A DNA stretch of 64,000 nt, from NCBI RefSeq assembly GCF_017220215.1, contig NZ_CP071131.1, forward strand, positions 434,001 through 498,000. The letters are read 5' to 3'. The stretch's first letter is position 1, and every line of letters begins with the position of its first letter. Below, in pieces: positions 41,337 to 49,660 of this stretch. The notes beneath the pieces were generated by a model. It was given only the letters and a program-made list of their open reading frames with translations. It was not told the origin of the DNA and did no database searches. Made by a program: the position numbers and the translations under genes. Source of the DNA: Caballeronia sp. M1242 (GTDB lineage: Bacteria; Pseudomonadota; Gammaproteobacteria; Burkholderiales; Burkholderiaceae).

Positions 41337-41777
41337 ATGAATTCAGACGATACCCCGGCCGATGTCACGCCGCCGTCGGAAGAAGTGCGCCTGTCCGCGG
41401 TACAGGAAGAACTCGCGGTCGGCGTGCGTACGACCGAGACCGGCTCGGTGCGCGTGCGCAAGGTCGTGCATGAGGAAATGCAACCCGTTTCGATGCGGCT
41501 TTCCACGCAGCAAGTGGACGTGAGGCGCGTGGCAGTGAATCGGCCTGTCGAGGAGCGCAGCGAACCGCGTCGCGAAGGCGATACGCTCGTCATACCGGTA
41601 TACGAATATGTGCCGGTGGTCAGAATGCAACTGACGTTGAAAGAAGAGGTGTACGTGCAGACGACCGAGACGCAACAGGACGTGGTGCACCAGGTTCTTG
41701 TGAATTCTGAGGAACTCGTCGTCGAGCGGCGCGAGGGGCCGGACGGCGAATGGAAGCGCGATCCGCAGGCAGATTGA
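41337..41777 (+). CDS. DUF2382 domain protein (short)
   Basis: A 146-residue protein made essentially of one DUF2382 domain: RLSAVQEELAVGVRTTETGS, HEEMQPVSMRLSTQQVDVRR, VIPVYEYVPVV and VVERREG. DUF2382 is found in stress-related proteins, often after a PRC-barrel or general-stress N-domain. GGAG six bases before the ATG at 41337 selects this start over 41325. It is followed after 84 bp by a larger DUF2382 protein. Confidence 0.78.
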   Translation: MNSDDTPADVTPPSEEVRLSAVQEELAVGVRTTETGSVRVRKVVHEEMQPVSMRLSTQQVDVRRVAVNRPVEERSEPRREGDTLVIPVYEYVPVVRMQLTLKEEVYVQTTETQQDVVHQVLVNSEELVVERREGPDGEWKRDPQAD

Positions 41778-41861
41778 CCACGCTCGGGAACGCCCGTTGC
41801 GATCTCGATCGCACGCGCTTTATCCCCGGCTTGCGTACGCCTTTTTCTCGGAGATGCTGCT

Positions 41862-42743
41862 ATGACTCAGACTATCATTGGTGTATTCAATACGCTTCAG
41901 GACGCCGAGCTCGCTCAGACCCGCCTCGAAGCAGAAGGCATCGCGCGCGCGGACATGAGCGTGCATTCGAATGATGCCGGCTCGTCGATGACGACCGGCG
42001 CCGCCACGAGCGATGTCGCGACGGACCGTCCCGTCGGCGAAGCGCACGAAGGCGCGATGGGCCGCATCGAACACTTCTTCAAGAACCTCTTCGGCGAGAA
42101 CGACCGCCCCGAAGAGATCGGTCATTATCAGGAAGCGGTGCGCCGCGGCAGTGCGCTGCTGTCGGTGGACGTGCCGGACGGTATGGAGACCGAACGCGTG
42201 CGCGACGCGCTGTATGCAGCCGGCGCAATCGACATCGACTCGCGCGTGGCTCAATGGCGCAATACGGGCTACACGGGCTATGACCGCAACGCGCCCGCCT
42301 ACACCGCGGATGAAATCGCAGCGGAACGCCAGGCTTTCCCGGTCGTGCAGGAGTCGCTCGAAGTCGGCAAGCGTGAAGTGCAAACGGGCGGCGTGCGCGT
42401 GTACTCGCGCCTGACGGAAACGCCGGTCAGCGAGTCCGTGAATCTGCATGAAGAGCACGCGAGCATCGAGCGCCGCGCAGTGGACCGTCCCGCGACGGCG
42501 GCGGATCTGAAGGAAGGCTTCGTCGAGATCAAGGAAACGGCTGAACAGCCGGTCGTCGCGAAGACGGCGCGCGTCGTCGAGGAAGTGGTCGTCGGCAAGG
42601 AAAGCTCGAACCGCACGGAGACGATCACCGATACGGTTCGCGGCACCGAAGTGGAAGTGGAACGCACCGCAGGCGTGGAAGGCACGACCACGGGCCTCGA
42701 AGGGACCACGGGCGTGACCGGCACGAAGAAGACGCCGCTGTAA
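41862..42743 (+). CDS. General-stress (YflT-like) plus DUF2382 protein
   Basis: A 293-residue protein. Residues about 1-120 resemble the general-stress-protein 17M/YflT domain (IIGVFNTLQDAELAQTRLEA, HYQEAVRRGSALLSVDV). Residues about 155-275 form a DUF2382 domain (VVQESLEVGKREVQTGGVRV, HEEHASIERRAVDRPATAAD). The tail is a Gly/Thr-rich low-complexity stretch (GTTTGLEGTTGVTGT). This two-domain order is a known architecture. The close short DUF2382 neighbour suggests partial duplication. Function in stress is a family-level inference. Confidence 0.8.
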   Translation: MTQTIIGVFNTLQDAELAQTRLEAEGIARADMSVHSNDAGSSMTTGAATSDVATDRPVGEAHEGAMGRIEHFFKNLFGENDRPEEIGHYQEAVRRGSALLSVDVPDGMETERVRDALYAAGAIDIDSRVAQWRNTGYTGYDRNAPAYTADEIAAERQAFPVVQESLEVGKREVQTGGVRVYSRLTETPVSESVNLHEEHASIERRAVDRPATAADLKEGFVEIKETAEQPVVAKTARVVEEVVVGKESSNRTETITDTVRGTEVEVERTAGVEGTTTGLEGTTGVTGTKKTPL

Positions 42744-42760
42744 CTGCAGCATGATGTTCG

Positions 42761-42795
42761 GCCCGGCCGCGTCATGCATGCGGCCGGGCGTCCTT
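42761..42795 (+). terminator. Terminator after the DUF2382 gene
   Basis: Perfect 10-bp stem GCCCGGCCGC/GCGGCCGGGC with a 9-nt loop, followed by GTCCTT, 18 bp after the stop codon. Confidence 0.6.
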
Positions 42796-42818
42796 ATCGA
42801 ATTCGATCGAAGAAATAG

Positions 42819-42847
42819 TTGACTGATTCGATTGGGATTGGCATAAT
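42819..42847 (+). promoter_or_regulatory. Sigma-70 promoter of cspA
   Basis: TTGACT at 42819-42824 and CATAAT at 42842-42847 with exactly 17 bp between them, the best consensus promoter in the window. Transcription from about 42854 would give a ~127-nt leader before the cspA ATG, like the long cold-responsive leaders of cspA genes. Confidence 0.8.
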
Positions 42848-42980
42848 GACGCTTGAAGTACAAGAAGTCGATTGCTGCTCATCAATAGTCCGATTTTCCT
42901 CCGGTATTCGTTGTCCACTCCCTCCTTGCCGCTTCACCCCGCTCGATTCGAGCATCTTCAATTTTTATTTCAGGATTTTC

Positions 42981-43184
42981 ATGGACACCGGTACCGTCAA
43001 GTGGTTTAACGACACCAAGGGCTTCGGCTTCATCACCCCCGACAATGGCGGCGACGACCTCTTCGCGCACTTCTCGGAGATTCGCGCCGACGGCTTCAAG
43101 ACCCTGGCCGAAGGCCAAAAGGTGAGCTTCGAAACGAAGCGCGGCCCGAAGGGCATGCAAGCTTCGAACATCAAGCCGCTGTAA
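42981..43184 (+). CDS. cspA: Cold-shock protein CspA family
   Basis: A 67-residue single-domain OB-fold protein. GTVKWFNDTKGFGFITPD holds RNP1 (KGFGFI), and DLFAHFSEI holds RNP2 (the usual DLFVHFS with V to A). It binds single-stranded RNA/DNA and keeps mRNAs unfolded. The frame continues upstream of 42981, but the ATG there begins the canonical domain. It has its own consensus promoter, a long leader and a strong terminator, so it is monocistronic. Confidence 0.95.
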   Translation: MDTGTVKWFNDTKGFGFITPDNGGDDLFAHFSEIRADGFKTLAEGQKVSFETKRGPKGMQASNIKPL

Positions 43185-43220
43185 GTCTTGATTCAGTAGT
43201 TCGCAGTAATCTGCAGCATG

Positions 43221-43248
43221 CACGGGGGCCACAAGGCCCCTGTGTTTT
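43221..43248 (+). terminator. Rho-independent terminator after cspA
   Basis: Stem of ten pairs (CACGGGGGCC with GGCCCCTGTG, one G-U) around loop ACAA, followed by TTTT, 36 bp after the cspA stop. Confidence 0.85.
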
Positions 43249-43276
43249 ATCCGCGTTTTATCCGCGTTTTTTCCGC
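43244..43276 (+). repeat. 11-bp tandem repeat, three copies
   Basis: GTTTTATCCGC occurs twice exactly and a third time as GTTTTTTCCGC, starting in the last base of the cspA terminator stem. Each unit supplies a new T-run. Confidence 0.85.
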
Positions 43277-43429
43277 TTCCCTCGCTTCGCCTCTCTCCGT
43301 CCCCCGCTTATCTCTCGGCCATCTCCGGCCAGATCTTTCGGCCCAGACGATTTTTCCTGGCGTCTATCGAGGGCGCATTGTCCTCCGGCTTCTTCCGCAT
43401 CGACGGAAAGCCCCGACCTTAAAACTAAA

Positions 43430-43648
43430 ATGAACACGACTCAACACTACCGCGGTTATGCGGTGCACGCGTTCGCGCATCCGCTTCGCGACAAAACCTT
43501 CTCCGCCGATCTCCTGCTCGAACGCGATTCCGCGAGCGAGAACGACGCGCAATATCGCTTCTACTCGCTGGATTACTTCGCCAACGAATCCGACGCTATC
43601 GAGTACTCGCGCCAATGGGCGCGCGAGTGGATCGACACGCGCGGCTGA
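43430..43648 (+). CDS. Small conserved protein, paralogue of the gene at 29315
   Basis: A 72-residue protein. The C-terminal YFANESDAIEYSRQWAREWI aligns with FVDENEAIAFARERAMAWV of the 29315-29542 product, and the N-terminal beta portion (YRGYAVHAFAHP) is also alike. It is separated from cspA by a terminator and short repeats, so it likely has its own promoter. No function known. Confidence 0.6.
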   Translation: MNTTQHYRGYAVHAFAHPLRDKTFSADLLLERDSASENDAQYRFYSLDYFANESDAIEYSRQWAREWIDTRG

Positions 43649-43903
43649 TCCTTTTCTTTCCGATGTCCCCCGCAGCAAGCGCCGCTTTTTACCTCACAGA
43701 CTTTTATCGCCCGCCGCTATTCGATAATTAACATTCAACGCGCCAAACGTTTGCAGGCGACTCCACGCCCTCAAGGCCGGACGGCTTCTGCCGATATTCC
43801 GGAAGAGGGTGGCTTAACCGGATAGTCCGGTCGGCGTGGTCGTGAACTCGGGCCAGCAGTCGCATCGCTCAAGTCGTTTCAAGCGAACAACAAGAAGGTA
43901 AAC

Positions 43904-46327
43904 ATGCGCGTTGCCCCTAAGACGACAAACCGGCAACTGTTCAACACGATCTGGCCGTTTCTCGCGGTCGTCATCTCCCTTTTGGCGATGGCGGCGACGA
44001 GTCTCGCCATCATGTCGTCGGTGCGCGCGTATATCGGCGGTGAAAGCACCTGGTCCAAAGGACAGAAGGACGCCGTTTTCTATCTCGCGCGTTATGCGCA
44101 GACCGGCGACGAACAGGCGTTCCGTCAATACGAAGACGCGATCGCGTATCCGCTCAGCCTGAAGCGCGCGCGGCTCGCGCTCGACCGGCCGGACCCGAAC
44201 GTGCCCGAGGCGCGCGCCGCGCTGCTCGCGAGCGGCGTCTATCCCGCCGACGTCGGCGCGGTGATCTGGGTGTTCCGCACGTTCCGGCGCGCGAGCTACT
44301 TCCAGGAAGCCGTCGCGTACTGGACGGCGGGCGATCTGCTCGTCGACCAGCTCGCCGATGCCGGCAGGAAACTGCGCGCCGCCGTCAAGCGCGGCCCTTC
44401 GGCACGCGCCGAAGTAGACCTCCTCACCAACGAAGTGTGGAACATCAACGGTTCGATCGCGCCGATCTCGCGCGCGTTCGCCGACGTGCTCGGCTCGGCG
44501 TTCCGCCAGACGGCGATGCTGCTGTTCACCGTGAACGTCGTGGTCGCCGTGCTGCTCGTCTGTCTGTCGGCCTGGTATGCGCGACGCTTCATCACGGCGC
44601 GGCTCGAAACCGAGAACGCGCTGCGACGAAGCGAGGCGCGCGCGAAGGCGACGCTCGGCTCCATCGGCGAGGCGGTGATCTCTGTGGGGCCGTCGGGCCT
44701 CGTCGAGTTCATCAACCCCGCCGCCGAGAAGCTCTTCTGCCGCGAAGCCGCTGCGTGCGTGAACCGGCCGCTGGGCGCGCTCGTCACGGTGGCGCGGGAA
44801 TGGGATCGCCGCCCGGTCGATGTGATCGACGAAGCGCTCAAGGGCGCGGAACCGGAGGAAGCCGGCGGCGACCTCATTCTCACGAACGCGCTGGGCAAGG
44901 ATATCGTCGTACAGGCGATCACGTCGCTCGTGCGCGACACGTCGGACACGTTGACCGGCGTCGTGCTGCTGCTCAGGAACATGACGCGCGAGCGCGAGTA
45001 TGTCTCGAACCTCGCGTGGCAGGCGACGCACGACGGCCTCACCGGACTCTTGAACCGCACCGAATTCGAACGGCGCCTCAGCACCGCGCTCGATCCCGAG
45101 TCGGATGTAGACGACTCGCATCGCGCGCAGATGCTGATGATGCTCGACCTCGACCAGTTCAAGGTCGTCAACGACACCTACGGTCACGCGGCCGGCGACG
45201 CGATGCTGCGCGAAGTCGCGCTCTTCATCGAACAATGCCTGCGCGAAGAAGACGTGCTCGGGCGCCTGGGCGGCGACGAGTTCGGCGCGCTGCTCTGCAA
45301 TTGCGACAAGCATCGCGCGATGCAGATCGCGGAGCGCTTGCGCAAGGACGTCGCGGCGTTCGAATGGTCATGGGAGACGCATCGCCTGTCGACGAGCGTG
45401 AGCATCGGCGTGGTCGATCTGCGGCAGACCGGGCTCGACGTGGAAACCGCGATGCGCTACGGCGATATCGCCTGCTATCTCGCGAAGGAGCGCGGCCGCG
45501 ACCGCGTGCATCTGGCCGTGCCCGGCGACAAGGAACTCACGCGCCATGCGAGCGAAATGTCGTGGTGCGGCCGCATCAAGGACGCGCTCGCGAACGACCG
45601 CTTCTGCCTCTATGCGCAGGACATTCAGGCCACCGACCCGCGAGCGGGCCGACACGAAGAACCGGAGCAGCACGTCGAAATCCTGTTGCGCATGGTCGGC
45701 GAACGCGGCGATATCGTGCCGCCCGGCCTTTTCATGCCGGCCGCCGAACGCTACGGCCTCATGTCGGCCATCGACCGCTGGGTCGTGCGCGCGGTCTTCT
45801 CGACGCTCGCGAACACGCCGCCGTCCGATCGCATGCAGTACGCGATCAACCTGTCGGGCGCGTCGATCGGCGACGAACGCTTCCTCCAGTTCCTCAACGA
45901 GCAGTTCGCCATCAGCGGCGTCGCGCCCTCGGCGATCTGCTTCGAAGTGACCGAAACCACCGCCGTCGCTAATCTCGCCGCCGCCGCGCGTTTCATCCGC
46001 GAGTTGAAGAAGCGCGGCTGCAAGTTCGCGCTCGACGACTTCGGCGCGGGCATGTCGTCGTTCGGCTATCTGAAGCACTTGCCGGTCGACTACATCAAGA
46101 TCGACGGCGGTTTCATCAAGGACATGCTCAAAGATGCCGTTAATCGCGACATGGTCGCCGCGATCAACGACATCGGCCATTCGATGGGCCGTCTGACGAT
46201 CGCGGAGTATGTCGAAAGCGAGGCGATTCTGCGCGCGTTGCGCGAGATGGGCGTCGATTTCGTTCAGGGGTTCCATGTTGGGCGCCCCGCGCCTTGGGCA
46301 CAGCATGTCGAACCTATCAACATCTAA
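43904..46327 (+). CDS. Membrane-bound PAS-GGDEF-EAL c-di-GMP protein
   Basis: An 807-residue protein. Transmembrane helices at about 15-37 and 203-226 bracket a ~165-residue periplasmic sensor. A PAS domain (about 245-362) precedes GGDEF at 456-460, with an intact inhibitory RxxD (447-450) five residues before it. The EAL domain has EIL at 592-594, ETT in EVTETTAVAN, DDFGAG at 711-716, and KID. Both diguanylate cyclase and phosphodiesterase residues look complete, so it may be bifunctional. It ends 13 bp before the start of the iron-enzyme gene, suggesting an operon. Confidence 0.9.
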   Translation: MRVAPKTTNRQLFNTIWPFLAVVISLLAMAATSLAIMSSVRAYIGGESTWSKGQKDAVFYLARYAQTGDEQAFRQYEDAIAYPLSLKRARLALDRPDPNVPEARAALLASGVYPADVGAVIWVFRTFRRASYFQEAVAYWTAGDLLVDQLADAGRKLRAAVKRGPSARAEVDLLTNEVWNINGSIAPISRAFADVLGSAFRQTAMLLFTVNVVVAVLLVCLSAWYARRFITARLETENALRRSEARAKATLGSIGEAVISVGPSGLVEFINPAAEKLFCREAAACVNRPLGALVTVAREWDRRPVDVIDEALKGAEPEEAGGDLILTNALGKDIVVQAITSLVRDTSDTLTGVVLLLRNMTREREYVSNLAWQATHDGLTGLLNRTEFERRLSTALDPESDVDDSHRAQMLMMLDLDQFKVVNDTYGHAAGDAMLREVALFIEQCLREEDVLGRLGGDEFGALLCNCDKHRAMQIAERLRKDVAAFEWSWETHRLSTSVSIGVVDLRQTGLDVETAMRYGDIACYLAKERGRDRVHLAVPGDKELTRHASEMSWCGRIKDALANDRFCLYAQDIQATDPRAGRHEEPEQHVEILLRMVGERGDIVPPGLFMPAAERYGLMSAIDRWVVRAVFSTLANTPPSDRMQYAINLSGASIGDERFLQFLNEQFAISGVAPSAICFEVTETTAVANLAAAARFIRELKKRGCKFALDDFGAGMSSFGYLKHLPVDYIKIDGGFIKDMLKDAVNRDMVAAINDIGHSMGRLTIAEYVESEAILRALREMGVDFVQGFHVGRPAPWAQHVEPINI

Positions 46328-46340
46328 TCAGGAGAACACG

Positions 46341-47075
46341 TTGGATCCGACTTTTCAGCGGGTGGGCGATTTGAAAGACATCGCAAGTTACCCGGCCTGG
46401 CTCGGCGATGTGCTGGCCGAGACCAAAGAAGCAAAGCTGGCCGTCGTCTCGCACCCCATTTTCGCGGCGATGCGCGAAGCCAAGCTCGAGCCGCGTCAGG
46501 CGGAAGCGTTCCTCGTCAACGGCTGGCCCGTCGTCGAGCAGTTTCCGCAATACATGGCGATGAACCTGCAAAAGGTCCGCTACGGGCACTCGCGCGGCGA
46601 AGACCTGGCGCGGCGCTATCTGACGCGCAATATCCGCGTCGAGCAGAACCACGCGGACTACTGGGTCGACTGGGCTGCCGCGCACGACGTGAGCAAGCGC
46701 GACCTGATGAAGGCCAACGGTCCGTCGCTCGCTTACGCGCTCAGCCACTGGTGCTGGAAGAGCAGCAGCACGGACGCGCTCGCGGCGAGCATCGCGGCGA
46801 CGAACTTCGCGATCGAAGGCGTGACCGGCGAATGGTCCACGCTCGTGTGCAGCACGGACACGTACGCGAACAGCTTCCCGGTGTCGATCCGCCGCAAGGC
46901 GATGCGCTGGCTCAGCCTGCACGCGCACTACGACGACGCGCATCCGTGGGAAGCGCTCGAAATCGTCGCGACGCTGCTCGGCAATGCGCCGGGCGTCGAC
47001 GAAGTGCACGCGGTCAAGCGCAGCATCGCGATGAGCTACGAGTACTTCAAGATGAGCCTCGACTGCTGCCTGTAA
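46341..47075 (+). CDS. Heme-oxygenase-fold iron-containing redox enzyme (TenA/PqqC/HDO-like)
   Basis: A 244-residue all-helical protein of the TenA/PqqC superfamily. Likely iron ligands follow the heme-oxygenase-like diiron pattern: E66, E101-x-x-H104 (VEQNHADYW), E159 (AIEGVTGEW), and H194/H196, D198 and H201 (HAHYDDAHPW). The start is TTG at 46341, because AGGAG lies six bases upstream; ATG at 46305 would overlap the EAL gene without a ribosome site. Family members include UndA-type oxygenases and thiaminase-like proteins. The substrate is unknown. It ends in two cysteines (CCL). Confidence 0.72.
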   Translation: MDPTFQRVGDLKDIASYPAWLGDVLAETKEAKLAVVSHPIFAAMREAKLEPRQAEAFLVNGWPVVEQFPQYMAMNLQKVRYGHSRGEDLARRYLTRNIRVEQNHADYWVDWAAAHDVSKRDLMKANGPSLAYALSHWCWKSSSTDALAASIAATNFAIEGVTGEWSTLVCSTDTYANSFPVSIRRKAMRWLSLHAHYDDAHPWEALEIVATLLGNAPGVDEVHAVKRSIAMSYEYFKMSLDCCL

Positions 47076-47161
47076 CGCGAGCATCGCGGTTGCGGCAAAT
47101 GATGGCCCGCGCAGCGCGAAGGCGCGCTGCGCAGGACCGGTACCCTATTTGGACAAGAAGA

Positions 47162-47890
47162 ATGAAAACGAAGCAAATCGCGTGTGCGGCGGCCGCTGCC
47201 TTATGTGTCGGCGGCGCTCACGCACAGGCGGCGGGAAATATCGTCGTCAACGCGGGGTGGATGCACTTCTCGCCGCAGGATTCCAGCGAGCCGTTCAAGA
47301 TCAACGCGCTCGGCCAGACGATGACGGAGCCGAACGCGGGCGCCTCGGTGAGCAATGCCGACACCTTCGCGGTCACGACGACCTACTTCTTCACCGACCA
47401 TATCGCCGCTGAAGCCGTGCTCGGCGTGCCGCCGAAGTTCAATCTGGACGGCACGGGCACGCTCGGCGCCATCGGCAAGCTGGGTTCGGCGCGCGAATGG
47501 AGCCCGACGCTGTTGCTGAAGTACTACTTCGGCAGCGCGCAAAGCCGCTTCCGTCCGTATATCGCGGCGGGCGGCGCGTACGTGTGGTTCTCGGATACGA
47601 AACTCACCTCGCCGATGGCGAACGGCGCTTTCCTCTATTCGAGCCAGTTCGGCAATGCGCTGACCGGCCCGACGACCGTGAGCCTAAGCAGTTCGTTCGC
47701 GCCCGTGGCCAACGCCGGCTTCACGTACAACTTCACGGAGCACTGGTCGGCGTCGTTCTCGCTGTCGTACATGTGGCTGTCGGCGCGCGCGCGTCTGGAG
47801 ACGCAATCGGCCGTCGGCACGGTGCGCAGCGAATCGAAGATCAAGCTCAATCCGATCGTGAGCTTCCTCTCGGTCGGCTATAAGTTCTGA
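47162..47890 (+). CDS. ompW: OmpW-family outer-membrane protein
   Basis: A 242-residue protein. The signal peptide (QIACAAAAALCVGGAHAQ) precedes an eight-strand beta-barrel. TTYFFTDHIAAEAVLGVPPK, LLKYYFGS and FRPYIAAGGAYVWF are OmpW hallmarks, and the final SFLSVGYKF ends in the aromatic residue needed for outer-membrane assembly. OmpW forms a hydrophobic channel for small molecules and is linked to stress and osmotic response. It starts 86 bp after the iron-enzyme gene. Confidence 0.88.
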   Translation: MKTKQIACAAAAALCVGGAHAQAAGNIVVNAGWMHFSPQDSSEPFKINALGQTMTEPNAGASVSNADTFAVTTTYFFTDHIAAEAVLGVPPKFNLDGTGTLGAIGKLGSAREWSPTLLLKYYFGSAQSRFRPYIAAGGAYVWFSDTKLTSPMANGAFLYSSQFGNALTGPTTVSLSSSFAPVANAGFTYNFTEHWSASFSLSYMWLSARARLETQSAVGTVRSESKIKLNPIVSFLSVGYKF

Positions 47891-47933
47891 CGACACGCCG
47901 CCGCGCTCTCGCGCCGGGCGGCGCTGCGGGCGG

Positions 47934-48215
47934 TCAGGACTTCTGTCCCCTGCCCGTTTTCGCCTGAAGCTCGTCGATCCGGCGCGACGCATCCGCTTTC
48001 GACAGCGACGCGTCGAACGGCTCCTTCGCCTCTTCGGAAAGCGTCTTCAGATACGACGCCTGCGCGCCCGTCATCGGCTCGTCGCCGGTCACCCATTCGT
48101 CGGGGTCCTTCTCGGCATTCGATGTTGGCGACGCCTTCGGGTTGTCGATACGCGGATCGCTCTGATCGTCCTGAGCATCCTGACGCTCTGCGTTTCCGGT
48201 CGGTTGTCCTTTCAT
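47934..48215 (-). CDS. DUF3072 family protein
   Basis: A 93-residue polar protein. The C-terminal DEPMTGAQASYLKTLSEEAK and SKADASRRIDELQAKTGRG is the DUF3072 motif. The N-terminus (PTGNAERQDAQDDQSD) is disordered. The family is typical of proteobacterial stress islands and has no known activity. Confidence 0.8.
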   Translation of the reverse strand: MKGQPTGNAERQDAQDDQSDPRIDNPKASPTSNAEKDPDEWVTGDEPMTGAQASYLKTLSEEAKEPFDASLSKADASRRIDELQAKTGRGQKS

Positions 48216-48274
48216 GGCCGCTTCCTCCTGCGATGTCTATTAGCGCGTCTTGTCCATGCAAGCTGCGTGCCCCG

Positions 48275-49660
48275 TCACAGCGGGCGCATCTGCACGCCGT
48301 GAAGCGGGCCGTGCGCGCGCAGGCCGGCTTCGAATTGCGATAGCGTCATCGGCGGCGGCGGTTCCATTTGCGGACCCAGTTCGGCAAGCGCCCGGCCGAA
48401 GCGCGCGAACGTCGCGAAGTCGCGTGGATAACGGCGCGTATCGACGCCCAGAAACCGCCCTTCTCGCCTGCTTCGTTCGATCAACGCGCGCCACGCTGCG
48501 ATCGGCGTCACGCCGACGCCTTCGGTGCCGTGCGAGAACAGCATCAGGTCGATGTCATCGAATGATTCCGTCTCCAGAAAGCGCCGCAGCGTTTCAGCGG
48601 ACGGGTCCGTGCAGAACACGAGCCACAGCGGAATCGCGCGGAGGCGCAAGGTGGTGTACGGGTCCATCAGAATGAACGAATCGACGACGAGCCGCGCCGC
48701 TTCCACGTTCATACTGCGATACCAGTCCCGAAACATCCGCGCCGCGACGAAGCTCAACGACTCTGGCTCGTCGAAGCGCATTTCCACCAGACGCCAGTTT
48801 TTCTCGCGGGCGAGCGCCACGATGCTCTCGGTCAGCGCGGCATCGAAGCCCCATTCGGCCTCGGGCGCGCGCTCGGTCGGCGCGGGCGGTTGCCATCGCG
48901 GCCAGCGCGAGCGGTAGCGACGCAGATACTCGGTCACGCGCGGACTGCCTTCGAAGTACTCGGCCTCGTTCGCGCCGCCGAGTGCGCCGAACTGATACAC
49001 GGAGCGCTCGCTCGTGCGCGTGACCGGCCAGTCGCGCGTGCAGGTGTCGATATAAATGGTCGCGTTCGGCGCGAGGCTGCGCAGCAGGAACTCGCGATAC
49101 GCCAGCGGCAACGCGCGCATCTTCAGCCGGAAGTAGCTCATCGCGGACAACATCAGCCGGTCCTGATTCGGGTCCTGCATGTGATGCACGGCGATGCGCG
49201 GATCGGCGGCGAGCAAGTCCTCGACGATGCGCAAGCCATCGCGAAAGCCGCGCTCTGCGTCGTCGGGATCGGAAAACGGCGCGCGCACCGGACACATGAA
49301 CGTCTGCGGCAGCCACGGCACGCCCATCGCGGCGGCCAGATGCATGAGCGCGCCATTCGACGAGCCGATGAACGCCGCATCGAAGGTCCGTTGCGGATAC
49401 AGTCCCGCGATCCATTCGCCGATGCCTTCCACATCCAGCTTGCGGGCCGCGCGCGGCGCGATGCCCTCGGTCATGCCGCCGATCGAATACGCCCATTCGC
49501 GCGGCCGACGCGGCAACTGGTTCAGCGCGGGCATCAGGCTGTCGAAGAGCGGCGACTGGCTCGGACTCGTGAACCGCTCGCCGTGCAGCGAGGCCGCGAG
49601 CGCTTGCACCATGCCGGCGGCGGAATCGAAACGCGCGATGCCGGGTGGAGGTCTCGTCAT
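48275..49660 (-). CDS. Uncharacterised protein with a hydrolase-like elbow
   Basis: A 461-residue protein I cannot place. AFIGSSNGALMHLAAAMGVP resembles the nucleophile elbow of alpha/beta hydrolases, but no clear Asp/His partners were identified. Trp/Arg-rich middle segments (RRYRSRWPRWQ) are distinctive. Its ATG overlaps the stop of the upstream alpha/beta hydrolase by four bases (ATGA), and a metallo-hydrolase gene precedes both, so it is the last gene of a three-gene operon, probably in a shared lipid or ester pathway. Confidence 0.65.
   Translation of the reverse strand: MTRPPPGIARFDSAAGMVQALAASLHGERFTSPSQSPLFDSLMPALNQLPRRPREWAYSIGGMTEGIAPRAARKLDVEGIGEWIAGLYPQRTFDAAFIGSSNGALMHLAAAMGVPWLPQTFMCPVRAPFSDPDDAERGFRDGLRIVEDLLAADPRIAVHHMQDPNQDRLMLSAMSYFRLKMRALPLAYREFLLRSLAPNATIYIDTCTRDWPVTRTSERSVYQFGALGGANEAEYFEGSPRVTEYLRRYRSRWPRWQPPAPTERAPEAEWGFDAALTESIVALAREKNWRLVEMRFDEPESLSFVAARMFRDWYRSMNVEAARLVVDSFILMDPYTTLRLRAIPLWLVFCTDPSAETLRRFLETESFDDIDLMLFSHGTEGVGVTPIAAWRALIERSRREGRFLGVDTRRYPRDFATFARFGRALAELGPQMEPPPPMTLSQFEAGLRAHGPLHGVQMRPL

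Noticed and set aside
43221..43276. CRISPR-like repetition after cspA
   Set aside because: Only three contiguous 11-bp units with no spacers; simple tandem repeat.
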